6,828 bases of DNA from NCBI GenBank assembly GCA_937915775.1, contig CALGGQ010000100.1:1-6828 (forward strand). The letters are read 5' to 3'. The DNA is from an uncultured Clostridia bacterium (GTDB lineage Bacteria; Bacillota; Clostridia; Oscillospirales; Acutalibacteraceae). The notes under the pieces are model-generated. The model ran no database searches and was not told the origin of the DNA. It saw nothing but the letters and a program-made list of their open reading frames with translations. Made by a program: the position numbers and the translations under genes. The stretch's first letter is position 1. Each line of letters opens with the position of its first letter. Shown in pieces: positions 1 to 5,756 of the stretch.

Positions 1-141
1 CGCGCCTGCGAGCCCGATGAATTGTTCGAGCGCTTGCGCGAGATACCGACAAAATACCGTTTGCGGTATTTTGCCCTAAACGGTTGGCAGGGACAGGCAG
101 TCAGCCCGCTTCAAAAAGAAGGACAGGAATGGAACAGATGA
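1..141 (+). CDS. C-terminal fragment of an unidentified protein (5' end outside window)
   Basis: Frame 1 is open from the first base to a TGA at 139-141, giving 46 residues that end in ...GQEWNR. The piece has a charged, probably helical stretch (ELFERLREIPTKYRLRYF) and then a polar tail. I do not recognise the family and see no motif, so no function is assigned. It is probably a real gene tail because the frame stays open across the region before hflX, and its stop codon overlaps the hflX start region. The overlap is 13 nt if hflX starts at 129, or a classic ATGA overlap if it starts at 138. That arrangement suggests co-transcription and translational coupling with hflX. The alternative is chance open frame, since 141 bases is too short to exclude it. 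Confidence 0.5.
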   Translation, partial: RACEPDELFERLREIPTKYRLRYFALNGWQGQAVSPLQKEGQEWNR

Positions 142-1358
142 CGGAACGCGCTTTTCTGATAGCGCTGGATACAGGGGAATACGACGCCGAGGTGTCGATG
201 AACGAGCTTTGCGAGCTGGCAAAAACCGGCGGCGCAGAGGTGGTGTCCTTCGCGATTCAGAAGCGCCCGACACCCGTTGCCGCCACCTATCTCGGCAAGG
301 GAATGCTCGAGGAAATCGCTGCCTTCTGCGAACATAACGACATTGATTTAATCATTTCCGACGACGAGCTGTCGCCGGTGCAAATCCGCAACATTGAGGA
401 TATTACCGCTACCCGCACAATTGACCGCACGACGCTGATTTTAGATATCTTTGCCGCGCGAGCACGCTCCAGCGAGGGCAAGCTGCAGGTGGAGCTGGCG
501 CAGTTGAAGTACTCCCTGCCGCGCCTTGGCGGCAAGGGCACGGCGCTCTCGCGTCTCGGCGGCGGTATCGGCACCAGAGGTCCCGGCGAAACAAAGCTGG
601 AGACTGACCGCCGTCACATCCGCCACCGCATTGACGTATTAAAAAGGGAGCTGAAGCAGGTAGAGCAGCGCCGCACCCGTATGCACGAACGCCGGCGCAA
701 AAACGGCGCGCTGTGCGTGGCGATTGTGGGCTACACGAACGCGGGCAAATCCACCCTGATGAACCGCCTGACGAACGCGGGCGTGCTGCAGGAGGACAAG
801 CTGTTTGCCACCCTTGACCCGACGGCAAGGCGCCTCACCCTGCCCGACGGCACCGAGATTATGCTGATTGACACAGTAGGGCTGGTCCGCCGTCTGCCGC
901 ATCAGCTGGTGGACGCCTTTCGCTCCACGCTGGAGGAGGCGGTCTGGGCGGACGTCATTCTCAATGTCTGCGACGCCTCCAGCGAGGAATGCGCGGAGCA
1001 CATCGAGGTCACGCAGGCGCTGCTGCACGAGCTCGGCGCCGACGGCAAGCCGATTATCAACGTACTCAACAAATGCGACAAGGCGACAGCCCTTGACTTC
1101 GGCTTTTTTGAAAACAGCGTGAAAATCAGCGCGCTGACAGGCGAAGGAATTGACAGCCTGCTCGACGCGATTGCCGCGGCGCTGCCGCAAAGCAGAAAGC
1201 GCCTTACCCTGCTGCTGCCGTTTGACAAGCTCTCGCTTGCTGTCGCGGCGCGCAAGGGCACCGTGCACCGTGAGGAATACACTGAAAACGGGCTGCTGCT
1301 CGACGTCACGGTGGATACGCAGCTGCTGCCGCCCCTTTTTGACTATATAATCGGATAA
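129..1358 (+). CDS. hflX: GTPase HflX (ribosome-associated, translation-factor GTPase)
   Basis: HflX is a cytosolic GTPase that binds the 50S subunit and, in characterised bacteria, splits stalled or stressed 70S ribosomes. The 409-residue product has the family layout: an N-terminal HflX domain (about residues 5-105, ending near the segment DRTTLILDIFAARA), a glycine-rich linker GGGIGTRGPGE (144-154), a basic coiled-coil (about 155-195), then the G domain. G-domain motifs are G1 GYTNAGKS (201-208), G2 region FATLDPT (226-232), G3 DTVG (248-251), G4 NKCD (314-317) and G5 SALTG (334-338); none is degenerate. A short beta-rich C-terminal domain follows. The start at ATG 129 has AGAAGGA five bases upstream. 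ATG 138 (AGGA nine bases upstream, ATGA overlap with the preceding stop) is nearly as good. An in-frame TTG at 84 would add 15 non-family-like residues and is rejected. Length is normal for the family. Confidence 0.96.
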   Translation: MEQMTERAFLIALDTGEYDAEVSMNELCELAKTGGAEVVSFAIQKRPTPVAATYLGKGMLEEIAAFCEHNDIDLIISDDELSPVQIRNIEDITATRTIDRTTLILDIFAARARSSEGKLQVELAQLKYSLPRLGGKGTALSRLGGGIGTRGPGETKLETDRRHIRHRIDVLKRELKQVEQRRTRMHERRRKNGALCVAIVGYTNAGKSTLMNRLTNAGVLQEDKLFATLDPTARRLTLPDGTEIMLIDTVGLVRRLPHQLVDAFRSTLEEAVWADVILNVCDASSEECAEHIEVTQALLHELGADGKPIINVLNKCDKATALDFGFFENSVKISALTGEGIDSLLDAIAAALPQSRKRLTLLLPFDKLSLAVAARKGTVHREEYTENGLLLDVTVDTQLLPPLFDYIIG

Positions 1359-1416
1359 TATTCGGCTTCTTCTCTGCATATAATGGATTGTAACATATGG
1401 CAAAGGAAGTCTTTAT

Positions 1417-1890
1417 ATGCAGGTAATCACCTTCAAAGCAAAACCGAAAACGCTGTTCGGCATTGTGCTGGCGCTGACGGGCATCATCGTTATCGTGCTG
1501 ACCTTCACGGGCAACCATCTCGGCAAGGAGGTTAACGGCAAAAGCCAAATTCCCTGCGCCACTGCGGAGGAACGAAACGCCTACCTTACCTCCCTCGGCT
1601 ACACCTTTGAGGAGCCGCCGGAGGAAAAGGAAATCACGATACCCGAAGAATTCAGCCAGGTCTACGTGGATTATAACGATATCCAGAAGCAGCAGGGCTT
1701 TGATTTAACGCCGTACAAGGGCAAAACGGCGACAATTTATAAATACACTATCACCAATTATAAGGACGATGCGCATATCATCGCCGATTTGCTGGTGGAA
1801 AACGGAGTGCTCATCGGAGCGGACCTCTGCAATCCCGACGCGGAAAACGGCTTTCTGGTTGCGCTGACAAAAAACGATGGAACGAATTGA
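1417..1890 (+). CDS. DUF4830 domain-containing membrane-anchored protein
   Basis: The 157-residue product has a short basic N-terminus (KAKPK), a hydrophobic segment at about residues 12-31 (LFGIVLALTGIIVIVLTF) and a soluble domain. This fits a single-pass anchor with the C-terminal domain outside the cell. The soluble part has features I associate with DUF4830: an ATAEERNAYLTSLGY opening, then EITIPEEFSQVYVDYNDIQKQQGFDL, then a Y/T-rich strand region and a late G-x-D-LC turn. The family is common in Clostridia and has no established function, so none is claimed. The start at ATG 1417 has AAAGGAAG (1402-1409) upstream. The gene sits 58 nt after hflX with no visible terminator between, and its last 14 nt overlap the pseudouridine synthase gene in another frame, so operon membership is likely. 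The family call is from memory of the pattern; the membrane anchor is seen directly. Confidence 0.82.
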   Translation: MQVITFKAKPKTLFGIVLALTGIIVIVLTFTGNHLGKEVNGKSQIPCATAEERNAYLTSLGYTFEEPPEEKEITIPEEFSQVYVDYNDIQKQQGFDLTPYKGKTATIYKYTITNYKDDAHIIADLLVENGVLIGADLCNPDAENGFLVALTKNDGTN

Positions 1891-2587
1891 CAAGCTGCTG
1901 GCAAAGGAACTGAATATCCCCCGCTCCGCAGCAAAGGCGCTGCTCAAACAAAAGCGGGTAACGCTCAACGGCGCGCCCGTTCTTTTTGCTGACGCGAAAT
2001 ACGGCGAGGGCGATACCGTCGCCCTTGACGGCAAGGCGCTCTCCGGCAGGCAGTACGTCTATATTATGCTCAACAAGCCGCAGGGCTATGTCAGCGCGAC
2101 AGAGGATCAAAACGAAAAAACCGTGCTCGAGCTGCTGCCCGAGGAAATGCGCCGCAAGGGGCTGTTCCCCGCCGGCAGGCTGGACAAGGACACCACCGGC
2201 TTTCTGCTGCTGACGGACGACGGCGCCTTCGCGCACCGTATCCTCAGCCCGAAAAAGCACATTGAAAAGACGTACCTTGCCCGTCTGGACAAGCCGATTG
2301 ACGATGCCGTCATTGCCGATTTTGAACAGGGTATGGCGCTCGGCGATGAAATGCTGCTGCCGGCAAAGCTCCGCGCGGTAAACAACGATAACACGCTCGC
2401 CGAGGTCAAAATCAGCCAGGGCATTTACCACCAGGTAAAGCGGATGTTCCAAAAGCACGGCATCACCGTGCTGGCACTGCAGCGCACCGCGATGGGCAAG
2501 CTGCCGTTGGACCCCTCGCTCAGGGAGGGCGAATGCCGCTATCTTTCGGAAGATGAGGTTGAAAAGATAATAGACAAATCTATATAA
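1877..2587 (+). CDS. rsuA: RsuA-type 16S rRNA pseudouridine synthase
   Basis: Enzymes of this family isomerise a specific uridine of rRNA to pseudouridine; E. coli RsuA modifies 16S U516. The 236-residue product, about RsuA length, starts with an S4 RNA-binding domain (residues 1-60, MERIDKLLAKELNIPRS...). It then carries the catalytic signature GRLDKDTTG (100-108), with the nucleophilic aspartate at D103, followed by FLLLTDDG. Later motifs are EKTYLARL and IYHQVKRMF; the HQVKRM form points to RsuA rather than RluB/E/F, which usually read RQxRRM. The target uridine in this organism is inferred. The start ATG 1877 lies inside the DUF4830 gene and has no good Shine-Dalgarno sequence, so initiation probably depends on ribosomes terminating at 1890. 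It is the last gene of its operon; the inverted repeat at 2693-2725 with its T-run may end the transcript. Confidence 0.92.
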   Translation: MERIDKLLAKELNIPRSAAKALLKQKRVTLNGAPVLFADAKYGEGDTVALDGKALSGRQYVYIMLNKPQGYVSATEDQNEKTVLELLPEEMRRKGLFPAGRLDKDTTGFLLLTDDGAFAHRILSPKKHIEKTYLARLDKPIDDAVIADFEQGMALGDEMLLPAKLRAVNNDNTLAEVKISQGIYHQVKRMFQKHGITVLALQRTAMGKLPLDPSLREGECRYLSEDEVEKIIDKSI

Positions 2588-2680
2588 CCGATTTTTTAAT
2601 CCTGAAAATACTATATATTGCGTATCTTGTGATAATTATGCAAATTTTACAAAAAAATAAAACTTTTTTTGTGAAAAAGG

Positions 2681-2709
2681 TTGCAATAATAGCGGGTTGC
2701 TTGTATAAT
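2681..2709 (+). promoter_or_regulatory. Sigma-A promoter of the CdaR/PucR-type regulator gene
   Basis: A -35 box TTGCAA (2681-2686) and a perfect -10 box TATAAT (2704-2709) are separated by exactly 17 bp. The region is strongly AT-rich, with A- and T-tracts at 2651-2670 resembling an UP element. The predicted transcript start, about 2716, leaves a leader of some 65 nt before the ATG at 2780. The -10 box lies within the left half and centre of a 33-bp inverted repeat, so a protein bound there would block RNA polymerase. Confidence 0.75.
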
Positions 2710-2725
2710 ATATACAAACAACCCG
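2693..2725. repeat. 33-bp inverted repeat over the -10 box; possible operator and/or terminator stem
   Basis: The halves read CGGGTTG-C-TTGTATA and TATACAA-A-CAACCCG around a central ATA, so 14 of 15 arm positions pair (only 2700/2718 mismatch). A T-rich tract TTTATTTTTT follows at 2726-2735. Two readings fit. It could be an operator, since it covers the -10 and predicted start site of the regulator gene, as expected for autoregulation. It could also be an intrinsic terminator for transcripts arriving from rsuA, since a stem followed by T's is the usual form. Both can hold at once. The structure is seen directly; the roles are inferred. Confidence 0.7.
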
Positions 2726-2779
2726 TTTATTTTTTGTGCAGAATTATTCATATAACCCATAGCAGAAGGAGGCAAGCCA

Positions 2780-3865
2780 ATGCCTAACAGATTATTTCAG
2801 GGAATTTTAAACCAGATGCGCAACGCAATTGACCGCACCATCGGCGTGGTGGACGAGAGCGGCACAATCATCGCCTGCAGCGAGCTCGGTCAAATCGGCG
2901 AAGTCCGCAAGGGCGTAATTTCCGCCGGCGTGTTCGGCGGCGCGCTGATTTGTGTGGACGCCTGCACCTATAAAGCCTTTGGCGACAGCGTGCATCCGGA
3001 ATACGCCGTCTTTGTGGACGGCACGGACGACACAAGCCGCCACTATGCGGGGCTCATTGCCATCTCGCTGGAGCAGCTCAAGAAGAATAACGACGAAAAG
3101 TTTGACCGCTCGAATTTCGTCAAAAACGTCATTCTTGATAACATTCTGCCCGGCGATATCTATATCAAGTCGCGCGAGCTGCATTTTAACAATGATGCGT
3201 CCCGCGTGGTTTTCCTCATCCGCGTCACCAAAACGACGGACATCTCCGTTTTCGATATTATCCAGAATTTCTTCCCGGACAAGTCCAAGGATTTTGTCAT
3301 CAACATCAACGAGACCGATATTGCGCTGATTAAAGAGGTGCGCCCGGGTATCGACCGCAAGGATCTGGAGAAGCTGGCGCAGTCCGTGTGCGACACGCTG
3401 TCCACCGAATTTTACTGCACCGCCATCATCGGCATCGGCGTATGCGTAACGGGCATCAAGGATTTGGCAAAGTCATTTAAGGAGGCGCAGGTGGCGCTGG
3501 AGGTCGGCAAGGTGTTTGACAACGAGCGCTCCATCATCAGCTACGAAAACCTCGGTATCGCGCGACTGATTTATCAGCTGCCGACGACGCTGTGCGAAAT
3601 GTTCCTGCGCGAGGTGTTCCAGAAGGGCTCTATTGAATCCCTCGACCAGGAGACGCTGTTCACCATTCAGAAATTCTTTGAAAACAATCTGAATGTTTCC
3701 GAAACCTCGAGAAAGCTCTTCGTTCACCGTAACACGCTGGTCTACCGTCTGGAGAAAATCAAGAAGCTCACGGGGCTTGATTTGCGCGAATTTGACGACG
3801 CTATCGTATTTAAAGTGGCGCTGATGGTCAACAAGTACCTCTCCTCCACCCCCGTAAAATATTAA
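2780..3865 (+). CDS. CdaR/PucR-family transcriptional regulator
   Basis: The 361-residue product has the layout of CdaR (sugar-diacid) and PucR regulators. The N-terminal part (about 1-110, QMRNAIDRTIGVVDESGTIIA...) resembles a sensory domain of the diacid-recognition kind. The middle (about 130-250) resembles the degenerate GGDEF-like domain of this family. The C-terminus carries the PucR helix-turn-helix: FFENNLNVSETSRKLFVHRN then TLVYRLEKIKKLTG (about residues 297-332), ending LDDA-like as LREFDDAIVFKVAL. The HTH is intact. The effector is unknown: no diacid or purine pathway gene is nearby, so I give no gene symbol. The start ATG 2780 has an excellent AGAAGGAGG (2764-2772) seven bases upstream. 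The gene is monocistronic, with its own promoter and a terminator just after its stop. The promoter palindrome suggests it may control itself. Confidence 0.88.
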   Translation: MPNRLFQGILNQMRNAIDRTIGVVDESGTIIACSELGQIGEVRKGVISAGVFGGALICVDACTYKAFGDSVHPEYAVFVDGTDDTSRHYAGLIAISLEQLKKNNDEKFDRSNFVKNVILDNILPGDIYIKSRELHFNNDASRVVFLIRVTKTTDISVFDIIQNFFPDKSKDFVININETDIALIKEVRPGIDRKDLEKLAQSVCDTLSTEFYCTAIIGIGVCVTGIKDLAKSFKEAQVALEVGKVFDNERSIISYENLGIARLIYQLPTTLCEMFLREVFQKGSIESLDQETLFTIQKFFENNLNVSETSRKLFVHRNTLVYRLEKIKKLTGLDLREFDDAIVFKVALMVNKYLSSTPVKY

Positions 3866-3879
3866 TAGGCAATCAAAAG

Positions 3880-3906
3880 GCTGACTTGACGTCAGCTTTT
3901 TATTTT
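3880..3906 (+). terminator. Rho-independent terminator of the regulator gene
   Basis: A perfect 6-bp stem GCTGAC (3880-3885) / GTCAGC (3891-3896) with a TTGAC loop is followed directly by TTTTTATTTT (3897-3906). An A-run (3875-3878) just before the stem could extend pairing into the T-tract. It lies 14 nt after the regulator's stop codon. Confidence 0.9.
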
Positions 3907-3915
3907 GGAAAAGAG

Positions 3916-4073
3916 AAATTGGAATTTGCAAAGCAAATTCAGTGGTCAGTGTCCAGTGGTCAGTGGTCAGTTATAGGTCGCTTCGCTCCGATTATAATCG
4001 GGTGCGGGTGTCCCGCCCAACAACTGGTCACTAGCCACTGGTCACTGGTCACTATCTCGACAAATTCCAATTT
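3916..4073. repeat. MITE-like element: terminal inverted repeats plus inverted heptad-repeat arms
   Basis: This 158-bp non-coding segment is built symmetrically. Its ends are a perfect 13-bp inverted repeat, AAATTGGAATTTG (3916-3928) and its complement (4061-4073). Inside lies a small hairpin GAATTTGC-AAA-GCAAATTC (3922-3940). Two 32-nt arms follow, 3941-3972 and 4022-4053, each made of about five 7-bp units (CAGTGGT/CAGTGTC/CAGTTAT on the left, ACTGGTC/ACTAGCC on the right). Written as + strand RNA the arms pair at 30 of 32 positions: 25 Watson-Crick, 5 G-U, 2 mismatches. The centre holds a perfect palindrome CCGATTATAATCGG (3988-4001) and a hairpin GCGGG-TGT-CCCGC (4004-4016). There is no transposase and no obvious target-site duplication, so mobility is inferred from form alone. 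Confidence 0.75.
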
Positions 4074-4074
4074 G

Positions 4075-4096
4075 CCGTAATTCCGAATTCCGTATT
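4075..4096. repeat. Short tandem tract of CCG-starting 7-8 bp units
   Basis: Immediately right of the inverted-repeat element the sequence reads CCGTAATT, CCGAATT, CCGTATT, three near-copies of a 7-8 bp unit. The unit length matches the heptads in the neighbouring arms, so it may be the edge of the same composite repeat. Three units are few and could be chance. Confidence 0.45.
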
Positions 4097-4112
4097 AAAA
4101 TAGCACGAACGT

Positions 4113-4141
4113 TTGACAAATTGCACTGTCTATGGTATGAT
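4113..4141 (+). promoter_or_regulatory. Sigma-A promoter of lexA
   Basis: A consensus -35 TTGACA (4113-4118) and a near-consensus -10 TATGAT (4136-4141) are separated by 17 bp. The predicted start is near 4148, giving a short leader of about 28 nt. Just upstream and overlapping the -35 is CGAACGTTTG (4106-4115). This looks like two LexA half-sites (CGAAC and GTTTG) without the four-base spacer found in a Cheo-type box. No full CGAAC-N4-GTTCG operator is visible, so the site of LexA autoregulation is uncertain. Confidence 0.82.
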
Positions 4142-4175
4142 ATAAGTTGTATTAATCGATAAAGGAGTGTTCTGT

Positions 4176-4769
4176 TTGGAAAAGCTGACCAAGACACAGC
4201 AGAAGGTATTCGACTACATAAAGGACGTGATTGACGAGCGCGGCGTGGCGCCCTCCGTGCGCGAAATCGGCGCCGCTGTCGGGCTGCGCTCCACCTCCAC
4301 GGTGCAATATAATCTGAACGCGCTCGAAAAGGCAGGCTACATCGAGCGCGAATCGCAGCTCAAGCGCACTATCCGTATCTCTAAGGGCGGTATCCGCCCA
4401 ACGCATGTGCCGCTGGTCGGCACCGTCACCGCCGGGTTGCCGATTCTCGCGGTGGAGAGCATTGAGGATTATATCCCCGTGCCGGTTGCCCCGCGCGGCA
4501 AGGAGCTGTTTGCCCTGCGCGTCAAGGGCGATTCGATGGTGAACGCCGCCATTCTGGACGGCGACATTGCCGTGATTGAGCGCACGCCGACGGCGGAAAA
4601 CGGCGATATCGTGGTCGCGCTGATTGAGGACGAGGCAACCGTGAAGCGCTTTTACAAGGAAAAAGGGCATTTCCGCCTGCAGCCGGAAAACGACGCCTAC
4701 GAGCCGATTATCGTCGATGAGCTCGCCATTCTCGGCAAGGTGATTTCCATCATTCGCAACTATATTTAG
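4176..4769 (+). CDS. lexA: LexA repressor, SOS regulator and self-cleaving serine protease
   Basis: LexA represses DNA-damage genes and cuts itself when RecA filaments form on single-stranded DNA. The 197-residue product has an N-terminal winged HTH (about 1-67; SVREIGAAVGLRSTSTVQYN is the recognition-helix region) and a C-terminal S24 peptidase domain. The scissile Ala-Gly pair is A86-G87 in GTVTAGLP. The catalytic serine is S120 in GDSM and the general-base lysine is K157 in EATVKRF, almost the same numbering as E. coli (84-85, 119, 156). All cleavage residues are present. I place the start at TTG 4176 because AAAGGAG (4161-4167) lies eight bases before it and the protein then begins MEKLTKTQQ, as is usual. 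The upstream in-frame GTG at 4167 overlaps that ribosome site. The gene has its own strong promoter and appears monocistronic or weakly linked to mrp. Confidence 0.97.
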   Translation: MEKLTKTQQKVFDYIKDVIDERGVAPSVREIGAAVGLRSTSTVQYNLNALEKAGYIERESQLKRTIRISKGGIRPTHVPLVGTVTAGLPILAVESIEDYIPVPVAPRGKELFALRVKGDSMVNAAILDGDIAVIERTPTAENGDIVVALIEDEATVKRFYKEKGHFRLQPENDAYEPIIVDELAILGKVISIIRNYI

Positions 4770-4842
4770 GCAGAGTAAGACGAATCGTAACCCGGTTTAA
4801 AATGGCAGATTCACTTTGCTCTGCCTATACGATTTTACGATT
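4769..4842 (+). other. Spacer with mutually exclusive hairpins between lexA and mrp
   Basis: GGCAGAG (4769-4775, starting on the last base of the lexA stop codon) can pair with CTCTGCC (4819-4825), extended by wobbles to about 11 bp. A second copy, GGCAGA (4804-4809), can instead pair with the same TCTGCC (4820-4825). That shorter hairpin is compatible with an outer stem AATCGTA (4783-4789) with TACGATT (4828-4834, repeated at 4836-4842). The first fold excludes the others. No proper T-run follows, so an ordinary terminator is unlikely. It could be a weak terminator, an mRNA 3'-end stabiliser, or chance; the complementarity is seen, the role is not known. Confidence 0.45.
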
Positions 4843-4844
4843 GG

Positions 4845-4873
4845 TTGATATTATCGCCATATTGTGTTAAAAT
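4845..4873 (+). promoter_or_regulatory. Probable sigma-A promoter of the mrp operon
   Basis: A -35-like TTGATA (4845-4850) and a -10-like TAAAAT (4868-4873) are 17 bp apart in an AT-rich stretch. The predicted start is near 4880, giving a leader of about 40 nt before the mrp ATG. Each box differs from consensus at one position. It lies just after the foldable spacer, which would place that spacer in the lexA transcript rather than the mrp leader. Confidence 0.6.
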
Positions 4874-4920
4874 ATGAAAGTTATGATATCAAAAACCAAC
4901 CGGATGGAGGAAAAACTATT

Positions 4921-5754
4921 ATGAGTGACTGTACACACGATTGCTCCACGTGCTCCCAGAACTGTTCCGACAGAACTGAGCCGCAGAGCTTTTTAAAGCC
5001 GATGAATCCGCGTTCGAATATCAAAAAGGTCATCGGCGTTGTTTCGGGCAAGGGCGGTGTCGGCAAAAGCCTTGTCACCTGCCTGCTGGCTGCCAAGTGC
5101 CGCAAGGCGGGGCTGAAGGTCGGTATTCTGGACGCTGACATCACCGGTCCTTCCGTACCGAAATCCTTCGGCATCACAAGCCGCGCGATGCAGGATGAGG
5201 AATTTCTGCTGCCGACTGAAACTGCCAGCGGCATCAAAATGATGAGCATTAACCTGCTGCTGGAGGATGTCAACGCACCGGTTGTCTGGCGCGGTCCCGT
5301 TATCAGCGGCGTCATCGGGCAATTCTGGAGCGACGTTGCCTGGGGCGAGCTGGATTATCTCTTTGTGGATATGCCGCCGGGAACCGGCGACGTGGCGCTG
5401 ACGGTATTTCAGTCGCTGCCGGTGGACGGTATCGTCATCGTTTCCACCCCGCAGGACTTAGTCAAAATGATTGTCAACAAGGCGTACAACATGGCGGAGA
5501 TGATGGACGTTCCCGTGCTCGGTCTGGTGGAGAATATGAGCTATTTTGTCTGCCCCGACTGCGGCAAAAAGCACCGCATTTTCGGTGAATCGCAGATTGA
5601 CGAAACCGCCGAGGAGCTGGGCGTGCCCGTGCTTGCCAAGCTGCCGATCAACCCGGACACCGCCACAATGGTGGATAACGGCTTCGTTGAAAAGGTAGCG
5701 GCGCCGGAGCTGGACGATTTTGTGGACGTGCTCTGTAGAGTAAAAGGAGAATAA
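4921..5754 (+). CDS. mrp: Mrp/ApbC-family iron-sulfur cluster carrier ATPase
   Basis: Mrp/ApbC proteins are cytosolic P-loop ATPases that hold a 4Fe-4S cluster at a dimer interface and pass it to apo-proteins. In the 277-residue product, the deviant Walker A motif GKGGVGKS is at 43-50, switch I DAD at 71-73, and DMPPGTGD at 150-157. The cluster-binding pair C211-x-x-C214 is in VCPDCGKKH, so the enzyme looks complete. Before the ATPase core is a cysteine cluster C4-x3-C8-x2-C11-x3-C15, a feature of many Mrp proteins of anaerobes that could bind another metal or cluster. There is no N-terminal MIP18/DUF59 domain, so it is the short form. The start ATG 4921 has TGGAGG (4905-4910) ten bases upstream; the in-frame GTG at 4864 lies inside the promoter and is rejected. 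The deaminase gene begins two bases after the stop. Confidence 0.95.
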   Translation: MSDCTHDCSTCSQNCSDRTEPQSFLKPMNPRSNIKKVIGVVSGKGGVGKSLVTCLLAAKCRKAGLKVGILDADITGPSVPKSFGITSRAMQDEEFLLPTETASGIKMMSINLLLEDVNAPVVWRGPVISGVIGQFWSDVAWGELDYLFVDMPPGTGDVALTVFQSLPVDGIVIVSTPQDLVKMIVNKAYNMAEMMDVPVLGLVENMSYFVCPDCGKKHRIFGESQIDETAEELGVPVLAKLPINPDTATMVDNGFVEKVAAPELDDFVDVLCRVKGE

Positions 5755-5756
5755 CG

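Noticed and set aside
84..128. Upstream TTG start for hflX
   Set aside because: It would add 15 residues unlike the family N-terminus, lacks a ribosome site, and would overlap the preceding gene by 58 nt. ATG 129 or 138 fits better.
1379..1384. TATAAT upstream of the DUF4830 gene as a promoter
   Set aside because: No -35-like box lies 16-18 bp upstream (the sequence there is TAATAT-like), and the extended TGn element is one base out of register. An internal promoter is possible but not supported.
639..1403. A 254-codon antisense frame opposite hflX
   Set aside because: It is the shadow of a strongly conserved gene with GC-rich third positions. The peptide shows no family motif.
1811..2458. 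A 215-codon antisense frame opposite the DUF4830 and rsuA genes
   Set aside because: It covers parts of two well-supported overlapping genes on the other strand and shows no recognisable domain or ribosome site.
2588..2779. Riboswitch or small RNA in the spacer before the CdaR/PucR gene
   Set aside because: Apart from the promoter and the 33-bp palindrome the spacer is low-complexity AT-rich sequence. The leader of about 65 nt shows no known aptamer pattern.
3941..4053. CRISPR array
   Set aside because: The repeats are 7-bp units without spacers, arranged in two inverted arms, and no cas gene is nearby.
3886..4080. A 64-codon + strand open frame across the repeat region
   Set aside because: Its peptide (QWSVSSGQWSV ... 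VTSHWSLVT) is just the translation of the heptad repeats. It begins inside the terminator hairpin and has no ribosome site.
4167..4175. GTG at 4167 as the lexA start
   Set aside because: It overlaps the AAAGGAG ribosome site. TTG 4176 has ideal spacing and gives the usual LexA N-terminus.
4864..4920. N-terminal extension of Mrp from GTG 4864
   Set aside because: The extension runs through the promoter -10 region and the ribosome site, and Mrp proteins of this type begin with the short cysteine cluster at ATG 4921.
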